Positions 15,327 to 23,315 are shown, counted from the first letter of the stretch. The stretch is 24,607 nucleotides of DNA from UBA11524 sp051883695 (GCA_051883695.1 JBJEUF010000014.1:1-24607); one strand, 5' to 3'. Made by a program: numbers and translations. Notes: generated by a model from the letters alone, not told the origin.

Positions 15327-17849
15327 TCATTCAATGGACAGCACCGTGTAATCCTCATCCTCCACCGCTTTTTTCAGCAGCGCGTCCTCCACAGGAGCCG
15401 AGAGCGTCAGGATCGCCGTCCCCTCCGTGTGGCTGGGCAGGGCCTGCTCCACGCCGTCGATGGCCTCCAGCACGCGCTTGACCGTCGCTTCACAGTGGCC
15501 GCACATCATGCCCTCGATCCGCATCACGCGCTTCATGCCCTGCGCATTCCCCTGCGGACGCTCGATCTCCGGCAGCTGCACGGGCTGCGGCGCGCGATCC
15601 CGCGACGCATCATGCATCCGGAACAGGTTCAGACGCAACGCGTTGGACACCACGCAGAAGCTGGACAGGGACATCGCCGCCGCGCCGAACATCGGGCTCA
15701 GTTCCCAGCCGAGGACCCCCGCAAATACGCCCGCCGCCAGCGGAATGCCCAGCACATTGTAGCAGAAGGCCCAGAACAGGTTCTGATGGATGGTTTTCAG
15801 CGTCGCGCGGCTGAGCCGGATCGCCGCCGGAACATCCGTCAGGCGGCTGTGCATGAGCACCACGTCCGCCGCGTCGATGGCCACGTCCGTTCCCGCGCCG
15901 ATGGCGATGCCCACATCCGCCCGGGTCAGCGCGGGCGCATCGTTGATGCCGTCGCCAACCATGGCGACCTTGCCCGTTTCGGACAGGCGGCGGATGACCT
16001 GCTCCTTGCCATCCGGCTTCACGCCGGCGATCACCTGATCCACCCCCGCCTGACGGCCCACCGCCTGCGCCGTACGCTCGTTGTCGCCCGTCAGCATCAC
16101 CACGCGGATGCCCATATTCTGCAGCTCCCGCACGGCCCGGGGGCTTTCCTCCTTGATGGTATCCGCCACAGCAATCACGCCCAGCAGCGCATTGCCCCGG
16201 GAAAAGAACAGGGGCGTCCTGCCCTGCGCCGCGAGGGCCTCCGCCTGCCGGCGCACATCCTCCGCGACCTGTGCGCAGCCCGAAATGAATGCCTGATTGC
16301 CGCCGGAAACGGTTTCTCCGGCGATTGTCGCTGACAGGCCATTGCCGGGGAGCGCGCGGAAATCCGTTGTCTCCGGCAGCTCGCGCCCTTCCGCGCGGGC
16401 CATGATCGCCCTTGCCAGCGGATGCTCCGACTTCTTTTCCAGCGCCGCCGCAAGGGTCATCAGCTCATCCTCCGTGACGCCCTGCGCAGGCAGCACATCC
16501 GTCACGCGGGGCTCGCCGCTGGTGATGGTGCCGGTTTTGTCCAGCGCGACGATCTGCACCCGTCCGGCTGCCTCCAGCGAAGCCGCCGTCTTGAACAGCA
16601 CGCCGTGCTTCGCGCCCATGCCGTTGCCGACCATGATCGCCACCGGCGTCGCCAGCCCCAGCGCACACGGGCAGCTGATCACCAGCACGGAGATGGCGCG
16701 TCCCAGCGCGTGGCCCACATCCGGCTCAATCAGCATCCACACAAGGAAGGTCACCGCGGCGATGGCGATCACCACCGGTACGAATACGCCGCTGACGCGA
16801 TCCGCCACCTTGGCAATCGGCGCCTTGGTCGCCGCCGCGTCGGAGACCATGCGGATGATCTGGCTGAGGGTCGTATCCTCTCCCACGCGGGTCGCCTCGC
16901 ACCGCAGGAAGCCGCCGGCATTCACCGTCGCGGCAGAGACGCGATCCCCCACAGCCTTGTCCACCGGAAGGCTCTCGCCCGTCAGCGCCGCCTCATTCAC
17001 GGAGGAAAAGCCCTCAACGACCACGCCGTCCACCGGAATGCTCTCCCCCGGACGCACAAGGAACACATCGCCCTTCTTCACCTGCGCGATGGGCACGGTT
17101 TGCTCCTGACCGCCGACCAGGATCGTAGCCGTCTGGGGCGCGAGCTTCATCAGCGAGCGCAGCGCATCGGTCGTCCTGCCCTTGCTGCGGGCCTCCAGCA
17201 TCTTCCCCACGGTAATGAGCGTGAGAATCATCGCGGCGGATTCATAGTAGAACCCGTGCAGGAAATGATGCGCCATCTCCGGCGCATGGAGCTGGGTATG
17301 GGTCATGGCGAAGGTCATCCACAGGCTGTAGCCGAAGGAAGCCATCGCCCCCAGCGCAACCAGCGTGTCCATGTTCGGCGAGCGCTTCCACAGCGCCCGG
17401 AAGCCGCTGATGAAGAATTTCTGGTTGATGACCATGACGATGGCCGTGAGCACCATTTCCAGCAGGGCGATGGCCAGCGCGTTCTCCGCCAGAATTTCGG
17501 GCAGCGGCCAGCCCCACATCACATGTCCCATCGAAACATACATCAGCACCAGCAGAAAGCCCAGCGACCAGATCAGCCGCTGCTTCAATACCGGCGTTTC
17601 CCGGTCAGACAGCGCATCCGCACCGGACGCAGGGGCAACCGTGCCCTCCTGCCCCTTCAGGGACGCGCCGTAGCCCGCCTCCGTCACCGCCCGGATGATC
17701 GCCGCCGCGTCCGCGCTGCCCTCCACGCCCATGGCATTGGTCAGGAGCGATACGGACACCTCCGTCACCCCCGGCACCTTGCGCACCGCCTTCTCCACCC
17801 GGGCGGAGCAGGCCGCGCAGGTCATGCCGCTTACGCTGAATTGCTTCAT
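15327..17849 (-). CDS. copA: Copper-exporting P1B-type ATPase with N- and C-terminal metal-binding domains
   Basis: This 840-residue ATPase exports Cu(I). In order: an HMA domain with GMTCAAC (residues 8-14), membrane helices, actuator loop TGES (290-293), the ion-binding CPC in VISCPCALG (393-395), phosphorylation motif DKTGT (437-441), SEHPLARAI in the nucleotide domain, and MVGDGINDAP. A second HMA-like domain with GMMCGHC lies at the very C-terminus (about 772-840), after the last helices. Copper ATPases normally carry all HMA domains at the N-terminus. The start has GGGAGG 7 nt upstream and is 12 nt after the csoR stop. Expression should rise when copper releases CsoR. Metal specificity for copper rather than silver is inferred from CPC plus CsoR. 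Confidence 0.95.
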   Translation of the reverse strand: MKQFSVSGMTCAACSARVEKAVRKVPGVTEVSVSLLTNAMGVEGSADAAAIIRAVTEAGYGASLKGQEGTVAPASGADALSDRETPVLKQRLIWSLGFLLVLMYVSMGHVMWGWPLPEILAENALAIALLEMVLTAIVMVINQKFFISGFRALWKRSPNMDTLVALGAMASFGYSLWMTFAMTHTQLHAPEMAHHFLHGFYYESAAMILTLITVGKMLEARSKGRTTDALRSLMKLAPQTATILVGGQEQTVPIAQVKKGDVFLVRPGESIPVDGVVVEGFSSVNEAALTGESLPVDKAVGDRVSAATVNAGGFLRCEATRVGEDTTLSQIIRMVSDAAATKAPIAKVADRVSGVFVPVVIAIAAVTFLVWMLIEPDVGHALGRAISVLVISCPCALGLATPVAIMVGNGMGAKHGVLFKTAASLEAAGRVQIVALDKTGTITSGEPRVTDVLPAQGVTEDELMTLAAALEKKSEHPLARAIMARAEGRELPETTDFRALPGNGLSATIAGETVSGGNQAFISGCAQVAEDVRRQAEALAAQGRTPLFFSRGNALLGVIAVADTIKEESPRAVRELQNMGIRVVMLTGDNERTAQAVGRQAGVDQVIAGVKPDGKEQVIRRLSETGKVAMVGDGINDAPALTRADVGIAIGAGTDVAIDAADVVLMHSRLTDVPAAIRLSRATLKTIHQNLFWAFCYNVLGIPLAAGVFAGVLGWELSPMFGAAAMSLSSFCVVSNALRLNLFRMHDASRDRAPQPVQLPEIERPQGNAQGMKRVMRIEGMMCGHCEATVKRVLEAIDGVEQALPSHTEGTAILTLSAPVEDALLKKAVEDEDYTVLSIE

Positions 17850-17861
17850 TCTGATTCCTCC

Positions 17862-18170
17862 CTATCGCATGAGCTTCTGCAGCATCGTCAGCAGCTCCTC
17901 AATCGCCTCATCATGGCCCTGCCGAACCTCCTCCTTCACGCAGGTGCGGATATGCTCGGACAGCAGCATACGCGAGAAGCTGTTCAGCGCCGCCGTTGCT
18001 GCTGCCGCCTGGGTGAGGATATCCGGGCAGTAGGCGTTCTTTTCTACCATCCCGCGGATCCCGCGAATCTGCCCTTCGATGCGGCTGAGCCGGTTGATCA
18101 GCACTGTGCGCTCTTCCTCGGTCCGTATTTTCTGCCGTTCGCAGTGCGGACATGCATTCTCGTGGTTCAT
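17862..18170 (-). CDS. csoR: Copper-sensing repressor CsoR
   Basis: This 102-residue all-helical repressor of the CsoR/RcnR family binds DNA when copper-free. The Cu(I) ligands Cys-His-Cys are present: AYCPDIL, then SEHIRTC. The family signature RLSRIEGQIRGIRGM is intact. An N-terminal extension contains an extra CPHC pair, which is common in clostridial members. The ATG at 18170 follows AAGGAGG closely. It leads the csoR-copA operon and should repress it through two operators in its own promoter region. Confidence 0.95.
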   Translation of the reverse strand: MNHENACPHCERQKIRTEEERTVLINRLSRIEGQIRGIRGMVEKNAYCPDILTQAAAATAALNSFSRMLLSEHIRTCVKEEVRQGHDEAIEELLTMLQKLMR

Positions 18171-18192
18171 GGCTTCACCTCCTTGCAGACTG

Positions 18193-18209
18193 ATACCCCT
18201 GGAGGGTAT
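18193..18209 (-). promoter_or_regulatory. CsoR operator 2
   Basis: A pseudo-palindrome with ATACCC and GGGTAT arms, typical of CsoR sites, lies over and just downstream of the predicted transcription start of csoR. It repeats the upstream site with a 26-bp offset. Confidence 0.75.
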
Positions 18210-18213
18210 GCTC

Positions 18214-18242
18214 ATTGTATACCCTACGGGGGTATTTGTCAA
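18214..18242 (-). promoter_or_regulatory. csoR-copA promoter
   Basis: On the minus strand a perfect TTGACA (18242-18237), 17 nt, then TACAAT (18219-18214). Transcription should begin near 18207, inside the downstream CsoR site. Confidence 0.88.
18219..18235 (-). promoter_or_regulatory. CsoR operator 1
   Basis: A second ATACCC/GGGTAT pseudo-palindrome fills the spacer between the -35 and -10 boxes of the csoR promoter. A repressor bound here would block RNA polymerase directly. Confidence 0.82.
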
Positions 18243-18245
18243 GCA

Positions 18246-18283
18246 CAAAATACCTCCGCAGCATCACAGGACGCTGCGGAGGT
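18246..18283 (-). terminator. Terminator of the SH3-like exported protein gene
   Basis: An 11-bp perfect stem (ACCTCCGCAGC at 18252-18262 with GCTGCGGAGGT at 18273-18283) is followed on the minus strand by ATTTTG. It ends only a few bases before the csoR -35 box. Confidence 0.88.
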
Positions 18284-18330
18284 CGCAGATGCAATGACCG
18301 GCTCATGAACCGGATGGCGCAAGGCCCAGC

Positions 18331-19194
18331 TTACGGATCAATCGGTACACCGTTCACCGTGCCGGAGGAGTTGCCGTCCACCGTCACAAGGCCGGAGGAA
18401 ATCCAGCATTCCTGCCCGTCGATGTATACCTTGTACCAGTCCTTGCCCGTGTTGCCCAGCTGCCTGTCCAGAACACGCAGCCTGTCGCCGTAGCAGATGT
18501 AGGCAACCTGTTCGTACTGTGTACCGGGCCCGCTCCGGGCATGACCGCTGTTCACCCAAACCACGCACGTTCTTCCGACAGGATATCCCGAGCACATGCC
18601 GCCGTCGTCCCAGCTGCTGCCGCCCGACGTCCAGGAGTCGGAATCCTCCGGATAAGTGTTCTCGCCATCATACACATACCCATCGGCAATCAGGGAGAGC
18701 GGCACCCAGCAGCGGGTCCAGCCCTTGCTTGAACTGGAGGTTTCAATCAGTGCGAAGCCGTTCTCCACCTCCATGATGAGGCAATCGCAATAGGCATACA
18801 GCAGATTATCGCCGTACCAGTGGTAATCATAGCCCGGGCCGGCGTACCCGCGGGTGCTCTCCGTGAGCCAGGAGCTGCCCAGAATCATCTCCGACGGCAC
18901 CGCGTTCAGATTGACGTTCAGCCGCCAGTCGCCCGTGTAGACGCGATAGCGCTCGTTGCCGCTGGTGAACTCGATCTGTACCCAGTATATCTCGTTCACA
19001 TTGTCCCAGACCTTCGTGTGCACCTTCACAGGCGCGCCCTTGTACAGGAAGCCACCCGGCTCCGTGTACTTGGTCCCCGGCCCTGTCCGGGTTGCAACAG
19101 CCTGCACCTTCACCGTCGCGTTCGTGGCCGCATAGGCTATGCTACCCATCAGCATGGTGCAGACAAGCAGCAGGAATGCCATGGTTTTCTTCAT
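18331..19194 (-). CDS. Exported SH3-domain protein
   Basis: The 287-residue secreted protein starts with a signal peptide (MKKTMAFLLLVCTMLMGSIAYA). Two or three bacterial SH3-like modules follow. The first is at about 25-75 (VQAVATRTGPGTKY). A divergent middle module contains RGYAGPGYDYHWYGDN. The third is near the C-terminus (NSGHARSGPGTQYEQVAYICYGDRLRVL). Such modules usually bind cell-wall peptides or glycans. There is no recognisable catalytic domain. A Ser/Asp/Gly-rich linker and several cysteines in the C-terminal half may be disulfide-bonded. ATG at 19194 has GGGAGGG 7 nt upstream. The gene is monocistronic, with a terminator on each side. Role beyond wall binding unknown. Confidence 0.82.
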   Translation of the reverse strand: MKKTMAFLLLVCTMLMGSIAYAATNATVKVQAVATRTGPGTKYTEPGGFLYKGAPVKVHTKVWDNVNEIYWVQIEFTSGNERYRVYTGDWRLNVNLNAVPSEMILGSSWLTESTRGYAGPGYDYHWYGDNLLYAYCDCLIMEVENGFALIETSSSSKGWTRCWVPLSLIADGYVYDGENTYPEDSDSWTSGGSSWDDGGMCSGYPVGRTCVVWVNSGHARSGPGTQYEQVAYICYGDRLRVLDRQLGNTGKDWYKVYIDGQECWISSGLVTVDGNSSGTVNGVPIDP

Positions 19195-19276
19195 ATCATC
19201 ACCCTCCCTGTGAAGCATTTCCATCCATACAACGAATTGGTAACCGGTACTTATCCACCAAAGTGCAAAATAATTG

Positions 19277-19315
19277 AAAAAATGCAGCGCATTCCCCGAG
19301 GAGCATACGCTGCAT
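19277..19315 (-). terminator. Terminator of the six-repeat wall-binding protein gene
   Basis: ATGCAGCG (19315-19308) pairs with CGCTGCAT (19289-19282) on the minus strand, followed by a run of six T. It starts 13 nt after the stop codon. Confidence 0.9.
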
Positions 19316-19327
19316 GGAAAGACAGGG

Positions 19328-21607
19328 TTACCAGGTCGCCTTGAGGGCCTCGGCCTCGCACGCCTGATGATCCGGGTCCACCACGTTCGTGCCGTGGGTC
19401 TTGGAGCCATAGAAGTGCAGGCAGAACTGACCGTCGAAGTTGTTGTTTGCAATGGTATCGCTGCCATGGGGCTCCGAGTAGATGGAGCAGGCATACACGC
19501 GGCCATTGTAGAGCACCAGCATCGGACGGCGCTTCCAGGTGAAATCGCCGCCGTTGATCTTCTTGAGGATGGCAGTGTCCGCCGCCGTCAGCGGCTCCGC
19601 GTCCAGATGGCTGCCGCCCGCCTGACGCTTGGCCGTGAACACCAGACCGGTCCTGACGTCCTTGACCTGGAAGATTGCGCCGCGCGGGATGCGGGATGCG
19701 CCGCCGTTGAACCAGTCAAGGCGCTCGGTGACGTAGGTGCCGGACTTCACGTCGTCCTTGCCAACGGCGCTGGAGGAAACCATCTTCTTCAGCGTGGCTT
19801 CACCGGCGACGCCGTCCTGCGTCAGGCCGTTGTTCTTCTGGAAGGCCAGCACCGCCTGACGGGTGCTGTAGCCATACTGCCCGTCCACGGTGTTGCTGTA
19901 GTAGCCCAGCTCCTTCAGGCGATTCTGCAACGCCCTGACCTGGGAGCCGCTCTCGCCGGGCTTGAGGGTCTGGTTGGTTTTGAGGGTCTCGGAGCTACCG
20001 GAGGAACCGCTGCCGGAACCGCTGCCGGAGCCGGAGCCGGACGTGCTGTCGCCCGCCTTCACCGCGGAGGAGGAATACAGCTTCTTCAGCGTTGCGGAAC
20101 CGGCGATGCCGTCCGCCGTCAATCCGTTGCGCTTCTGGAAGGCCATGACCGCCGTGCGGGTCTGCGTGCCGTACACGCCGTCGCGGGAAGCGGAGTAATA
20201 CCCCAGCTCCTTCAGGCGGTACTGCAGCTCCTTGACCGCCGTGCCCGAATCACCCGGGCGCAGCACGCCGTCGTCAGAGGCACTGTTTCCGGAATCGCCC
20301 GAATCCGTCGCTGCCTTGGCAGAGGATGAATTCAGCTTGTTCAGCGTGGTCTTGCCGCACACGCCGTCCACCGTCAGGCCGTTGCGCTCCTGGAAGGCCC
20401 TGACCGCCGCAATCGTCAGGCTGCCATAGCTGCCGTCGATGGAGTTCTTGTAATATCCCAGCTCCTTCAGGCGCTTTTGAACCGCCCTGACCGCATCGCC
20501 GTAGGAGCCGGCACGCAGCTCGCCGCTGTTTTGCTCCTCCTTCGGGTCGTCCTCCTCCGCCGCAGCCTTCGCGCTGGAGGAATAGAGCACCTTGAGGGTG
20601 GAGGTACCGGCCACGCCGTCCACCGTCAGCTTGTTGCGCTCCTGGAAGGCGCGCACCGCCTTGATGGTGCCGGAGCCGTACACGCCGTCGATGGAGCCGC
20701 TGTAGTAGCCCAGCTTCTTGAGCTTTTCCTGCAGCGTCTTCACCGCGCTACCCGTGGAGCCCTCGCGCAGCGTACCGTCGTCCGTGCTTTCCTCCGGCTT
20801 GGATTCGGCCTTGTCGCTGGCCTTCTTCGCAGTGGAGGCGTTCAGCTTTTTGAGGGTCGCCTCGCCGGCTGTGCCGTCCTCCGTGAGGCCGTTCTTGGCC
20901 TGGAAGGCCTTGACCGCACGGACGGTGACCGTGCCGTACACGCCGTCAATGCTGTTGCTGTAGTAGCCCAGCTCCTTCAGGCGGCGCTGCAGCGTCTTGA
21001 CATCCTCGCCGCTGTCGCCGTAGCGCAGGGTCTTCTTCTCATTGACCTTGGTCGAGGTGGCGGCGGAGCCGGAGGAGGAACCGGCGGACGTGCCCGTCTC
21101 CGCCTTCTTGGCAGAGGAGCTGTCCAGCACCTTGCGGGTGCCCTCGCCCACCACGCCGTCCGCCGTCAGGCCATTGCGCTTCTGGAAGGCCTTCACAGCC
21201 TCCTCTGTCTTCTCGCCGAATACGCCGTCTGCCGTGCCGGTCAGGTAGCCAAGCTCCTTCAGGCGCTTCTGAACTGCCTTGACCTCGCTGCCACTGCTGC
21301 CCAGCCGCAGGCCCTCGACCGCATCCTTCGTGGGGATGGTGTCGCTGGTTTTGACATATCGGGTCATGACGAAGCCGGTATACCTGCCCACCTTGACCTT
21401 GTACCAGCTGCCGTCCTTGTAGATGATTTCCAGCTCCGCGCCCTTGCTCAGTGTCTGCAGTGCGTCGCTTTTGGTGGAAGCTTCCTTGCGCAGCACCAGG
21501 GAGCTGACGTTCACCGTGCCGGACGCCGCCAGCGCTGTGCTGACGAGCAGCATCATGAGCATCGCCAGAAGGAATGTGATGAGGCAGCGTCTGCCCGTGT
21601 GATTCAT
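19328..21607 (-). CDS. Exported protein: SH3, six peptidoglycan-binding repeats and an uncharacterised C-terminal domain
   Basis: The 759-residue protein has a signal peptide (1-27) and an SH3-like domain (about 30-87). Six PG_binding_1 repeats follow at about 98-165, 191-260, 277-345, 362-430, 446-515 and 545-614, each with a ..LQ.RLKELGYY..DG.YG..T..AV.AFQ.. core. Linkers are rich in Ser, Ala and Lys, and in one case GSGSGSGS. Residues 623-759 form a domain with conserved-looking HLDAEPLT, HFYGSKTHG and DPDHQ. I remember this domain attached to other clostridial wall-binding proteins, without a known function. It resembles but does not match the L,D-transpeptidase box (no following cysteine at the usual place). 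The ATG at 21607 has AAAGGAG 9 nt upstream; an ATG three codons earlier abuts it. Likely a wall-attached enzyme or structural protein. Confidence 0.87.
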   Translation of the reverse strand: MNHTGRRCLITFLLAMLMMLLVSTALAASGTVNVSSLVLRKEASTKSDALQTLSKGAELEIIYKDGSWYKVKVGRYTGFVMTRYVKTSDTIPTKDAVEGLRLGSSGSEVKAVQKRLKELGYLTGTADGVFGEKTEEAVKAFQKRNGLTADGVVGEGTRKVLDSSSAKKAETGTSAGSSSGSAATSTKVNEKKTLRYGDSGEDVKTLQRRLKELGYYSNSIDGVYGTVTVRAVKAFQAKNGLTEDGTAGEATLKKLNASTAKKASDKAESKPEESTDDGTLREGSTGSAVKTLQEKLKKLGYYSGSIDGVYGSGTIKAVRAFQERNKLTVDGVAGTSTLKVLYSSSAKAAAEEDDPKEEQNSGELRAGSYGDAVRAVQKRLKELGYYKNSIDGSYGSLTIAAVRAFQERNGLTVDGVCGKTTLNKLNSSSAKAATDSGDSGNSASDDGVLRPGDSGTAVKELQYRLKELGYYSASRDGVYGTQTRTAVMAFQKRNGLTADGIAGSATLKKLYSSSAVKAGDSTSGSGSGSGSGSGSSGSSETLKTNQTLKPGESGSQVRALQNRLKELGYYSNTVDGQYGYSTRQAVLAFQKNNGLTQDGVAGEATLKKMVSSSAVGKDDVKSGTYVTERLDWFNGGASRIPRGAIFQVKDVRTGLVFTAKRQAGGSHLDAEPLTAADTAILKKINGGDFTWKRRPMLVLYNGRVYACSIYSEPHGSDTIANNNFDGQFCLHFYGSKTHGTNVVDPDHQACEAEALKATW
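19760..21320 (-). repeat. Six tandem repeat units encoding peptidoglycan-binding modules
   Basis: Six units of about 210 coding bases each, on a period near 250 bases with linkers, share strongly similar DNA. This is a site where copy number could change by recombination and where short-read assembly could collapse units. Confidence 0.75.
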
Positions 21608-21631
21608 GAGAAACATCTCCTTTCGAGGTAT

Positions 21632-21660
21632 AATATATTACATTTCTGTTTCATTGTCAA
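21632..21660 (-). promoter_or_regulatory. Promoter of the six-repeat wall protein gene
   Basis: On the minus strand a perfect TTGACA (21660-21655), 17 nt, then TATATT (21637-21632). The transcript would start near 21625, about 18 nt before the start codon. Confidence 0.78.
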
Positions 21661-21807
21661 CCGTTGTTTTGGATTGTTTTACAAAATTGTCACATTTGTG
21701 TGCGGCAATGTCCACGCAATCCTCACGTTCTGATCACCCGGCTCCATTATATAATAAGGATGCGATTCTGTAAAGAGCCCGGCCCGCAAAAAATGCAAAA
21801 AAAGCCC

Positions 21808-21836
21808 TTGACAGACCGGGCTGCGAATGCTATAAT
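21808..21836 (+). promoter_or_regulatory. rplJ-rplL promoter
   Basis: Perfect TTGACA (21808-21813), a 17-nt spacer and perfect TATAAT (21831-21836). This consensus promoter fits a very highly expressed ribosomal protein operon. Transcription should start near 21843. Confidence 0.92.
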
Positions 21837-21849
21837 GCATAAGGTTTTG

Positions 21850-21932
21850 AAGAAGCCTGTGCCGTAGACAGCCGGTATCCGCAAGGATGTAAAGGGAGCT
21901 CTCCCGCCTGCCGAGGTGTGAAGGATACAGCA
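21850..21932 (+). ncRNA. Ribosomal protein L10 leader
   Basis: The 5' leader contains the two hallmark segments of the bacterial L10 leader, CCGTAGACAG (21862-21871) and CCTGCCGAGGTG (21907-21918), separated by a hairpin region. In Bacillota this RNA is bound by L10 or the L10(L12)4 complex to repress its own operon. Confidence 0.85.
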
Positions 21933-21947
21933 TTTGATTTTGCTCAT

Positions 21948-21977
21948 CCCTTGCACCTGTTGCAAGGGTTTTCTTTT
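21948..21977 (+). terminator. Attenuator terminator in the L10 leader
   Basis: CCCTTGCA (21948-21955) pairs with TGCAAGGG (21961-21968) and is followed by TTTTCTTTT. It lies between the L10 leader and the rplJ ribosome binding site, so it is probably a regulated attenuator. Confidence 0.82.
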
Positions 21978-22008
21978 ACTCCAAACCTTTAAGGAGGTGC
22001 AAGAAGAA

Positions 22009-22521
22009 ATGAGCAAGGTGCATGAGATCAAGCCCGAGAAGGTGGCAGCTGTTGCTGACATCGTGGAGAAGCTGAAGAATGCCCAGTCCGTGACCATCTG
22101 CTCCTACAACGGTCTGACCGTTGAGCAGGTGACCAACCTGCGCAAGCTGTGCCGTGACGAGGAAGTCGCCTATGTGGTGCTGAAGAACCGTCTGGTCCTG
22201 CGTGCGCTGAACGAGGTGGGCATCACCGGTCTGGATGATCTGCTGAACGGCCCCAACGCCTTCGTGTTCTCCATGAAGGACGCGGTCGCCGGTCCCCGTA
22301 TCATCAACGACTACATCGAGAAGAACAAGCTGCAGTCCCTGCAGATCACCGGCGGCATCCTGGAGGGCAAGGCCATCGACGTGGCCACCGTCAAGGCGCT
22401 GGCGAACCTGCCCAGCCGCGAGGTCCTGCTGGCCAAGCTGCTTGGCTGCATGTCCAACACCGTTGCGAGCTTCGTCCGCGTTATCGACGCGTACCGCAAG
22501 AAGCTGGCCGGCGAGGAGTAA
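22009..22521 (+). CDS. rplJ: 50S ribosomal protein L10
   Basis: This 170-residue protein anchors the L7/L12 stalk to 23S rRNA. The sequence is typical: an N-terminal rRNA-binding region (KVAAVADIVEKLKNAQSV, then SYNGLTVEQVTNLRKLCR and VLKNRLVLRALNEVG), a central domain with GPNAFVFSMKD, and a C-terminal helix that holds L12 dimers. The ATG at 22009 has AGGAGGTG about 9 nt upstream. It is followed by rplL after 128 nt. Regulation is by the L10 leader and attenuator just upstream. Confidence 0.97.
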   Translation: MSKVHEIKPEKVAAVADIVEKLKNAQSVTICSYNGLTVEQVTNLRKLCRDEEVAYVVLKNRLVLRALNEVGITGLDDLLNGPNAFVFSMKDAVAGPRIINDYIEKNKLQSLQITGGILEGKAIDVATVKALANLPSREVLLAKLLGCMSNTVASFVRVIDAYRKKLAGEE

Positions 22522-22570
22522 TCGCCGCGCGAGATGCTCCGGACAAGCACGCTGCCTGAGGGCCGCGTGA

Positions 22571-22586
22571 GGGAGATGCCTCTCCC
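22571..22586 (+). other. Intercistronic hairpin between rplJ and rplL
   Basis: GGGAGA and TCTCCC pair around a TGCC loop, with no T-run. A second small perfect inverted repeat (GGGTCA, A, TGACCC) lies at 22612-22624. The gap may hold a processing or stability element that helps set the excess of L12 over L10. Confidence 0.4.
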
Positions 22587-22649
22587 GCCCCATGAACACA
22601 CCCTGTACATCGGGTCAATGACCCCACCGAAAATAGGAGGAACATCAAA

Positions 22650-23030
22650 ATGACTCATGCTGAGATCATTGCCGCCGTCGAGTCCATGACGGTGCTGGAG
22701 CTGGCCGATCTGGTCAAGGCTATGGAAGAGAAGTTCGGCGTTTCCGCCGCTGCTACCGCTGTCGTCGCGGGCCCCGCTGCTGCTGCCGCCCCCGCCGCTG
22801 AGGAGAAGACCGAGTTTGACGTCGTGCTCAAGGGCTTCGACGCCGCCGCGAAGCTGAAGGTTCTGAAGGTCATCCGCGAGGTGTGCGGCCTGGGCCTGAA
22901 GGAAGCCAAGGACTTCGTTGAGGCTGCTGCCTCCGCCCCCAAGACCGTCAAGGAAGGCCTGCCCAAGGAAGAGGCCGAGAAGCTGGCTGCCCAGATCAAG
23001 GAAGTCGGCGGCGAAGTCGAGGTCAAGTAA
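22650..23030 (+). CDS. rplL: 50S ribosomal protein L7/L12
   Basis: This 126-residue stalk protein recruits translation factors. An N-terminal dimerisation domain (TVLELADLVKAMEEKFGVS) is followed by an Ala/Pro hinge and the C-terminal factor-binding domain (FDVVLKGFDAAAKLKVLKVIR, then GLGLKEAKDFVE, KEGLPKEEAEKL and VGGEVEVK). Length and motifs are normal. AGGAGG sits 9 nt before the ATG. A strong terminator follows. Confidence 0.97.
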   Translation: MTHAEIIAAVESMTVLELADLVKAMEEKFGVSAAATAVVAGPAAAAAPAAEEKTEFDVVLKGFDAAAKLKVLKVIREVCGLGLKEAKDFVEAAASAPKTVKEGLPKEEAEKLAAQIKEVGGEVEVK

Positions 23031-23055
23031 TCCCGCGTTTCGCAATCACATGCAG

Positions 23056-23086
23056 AGAGGGTGCCCGAAAGGGTATCCTCTTTTTT
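23056..23086 (+). terminator. rplJ-rplL terminator
   Basis: An 11-bp stem (AGAGGGTGCCC with GGGTATCCTCT, two G-T pairs) closed by a GAAA tetraloop and followed by TTTTTT. It ends the operon before any RNA polymerase gene. Confidence 0.9.
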
Positions 23087-23144
23087 CTGTGCAGCGCCAC
23101 CGGGCGATGTTTCTTTTCTGAGAGGGCAGAGGATCAGCAGGTCT

Positions 23145-23315
23145 GACACAGTGACACACCGACACAGCGTTTCCTAACTCTTTCTATACGCTGTCCTATA
23201 TACTGTACTTACTTTATATAAAGATGTGTGTTATGTGTGTCAGGAGGCCGCAAGTGCAGTCAGATCAATGGTTTGCGGCGACACAAGGACGACACACCGC
23301 CTGACACACTGTGTC
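23145..23315. repeat. GACACA repeat cluster around an AT-rich core
   Basis: Six GACACA copies lie on the plus strand (starting 23145, 23153, 23161, 23280, 23291, 23303) and two in inverse orientation (23236-23241, 23310-23315). The last two form a perfect palindrome GACACAcTGTGTC. Two copies of ATGTGTGT lie at 23224 and 23233. Between the outer groups is an AT-rich stretch (about 23168-23225). The whole 23087-23404 gap holds no gene I can support. Confidence 0.65.

Noticed and set aside
16422..18308. Long plus-strand frame (628 codons) opposite copA and csoR
   Set aside because: It crosses two real genes, the csoR promoter and operators; translation looks random and basic.
19760..21320. CRISPR array
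   Set aside because: The repeats are long, in frame and encode peptidoglycan-binding modules; there are no short repeats with unique spacers.
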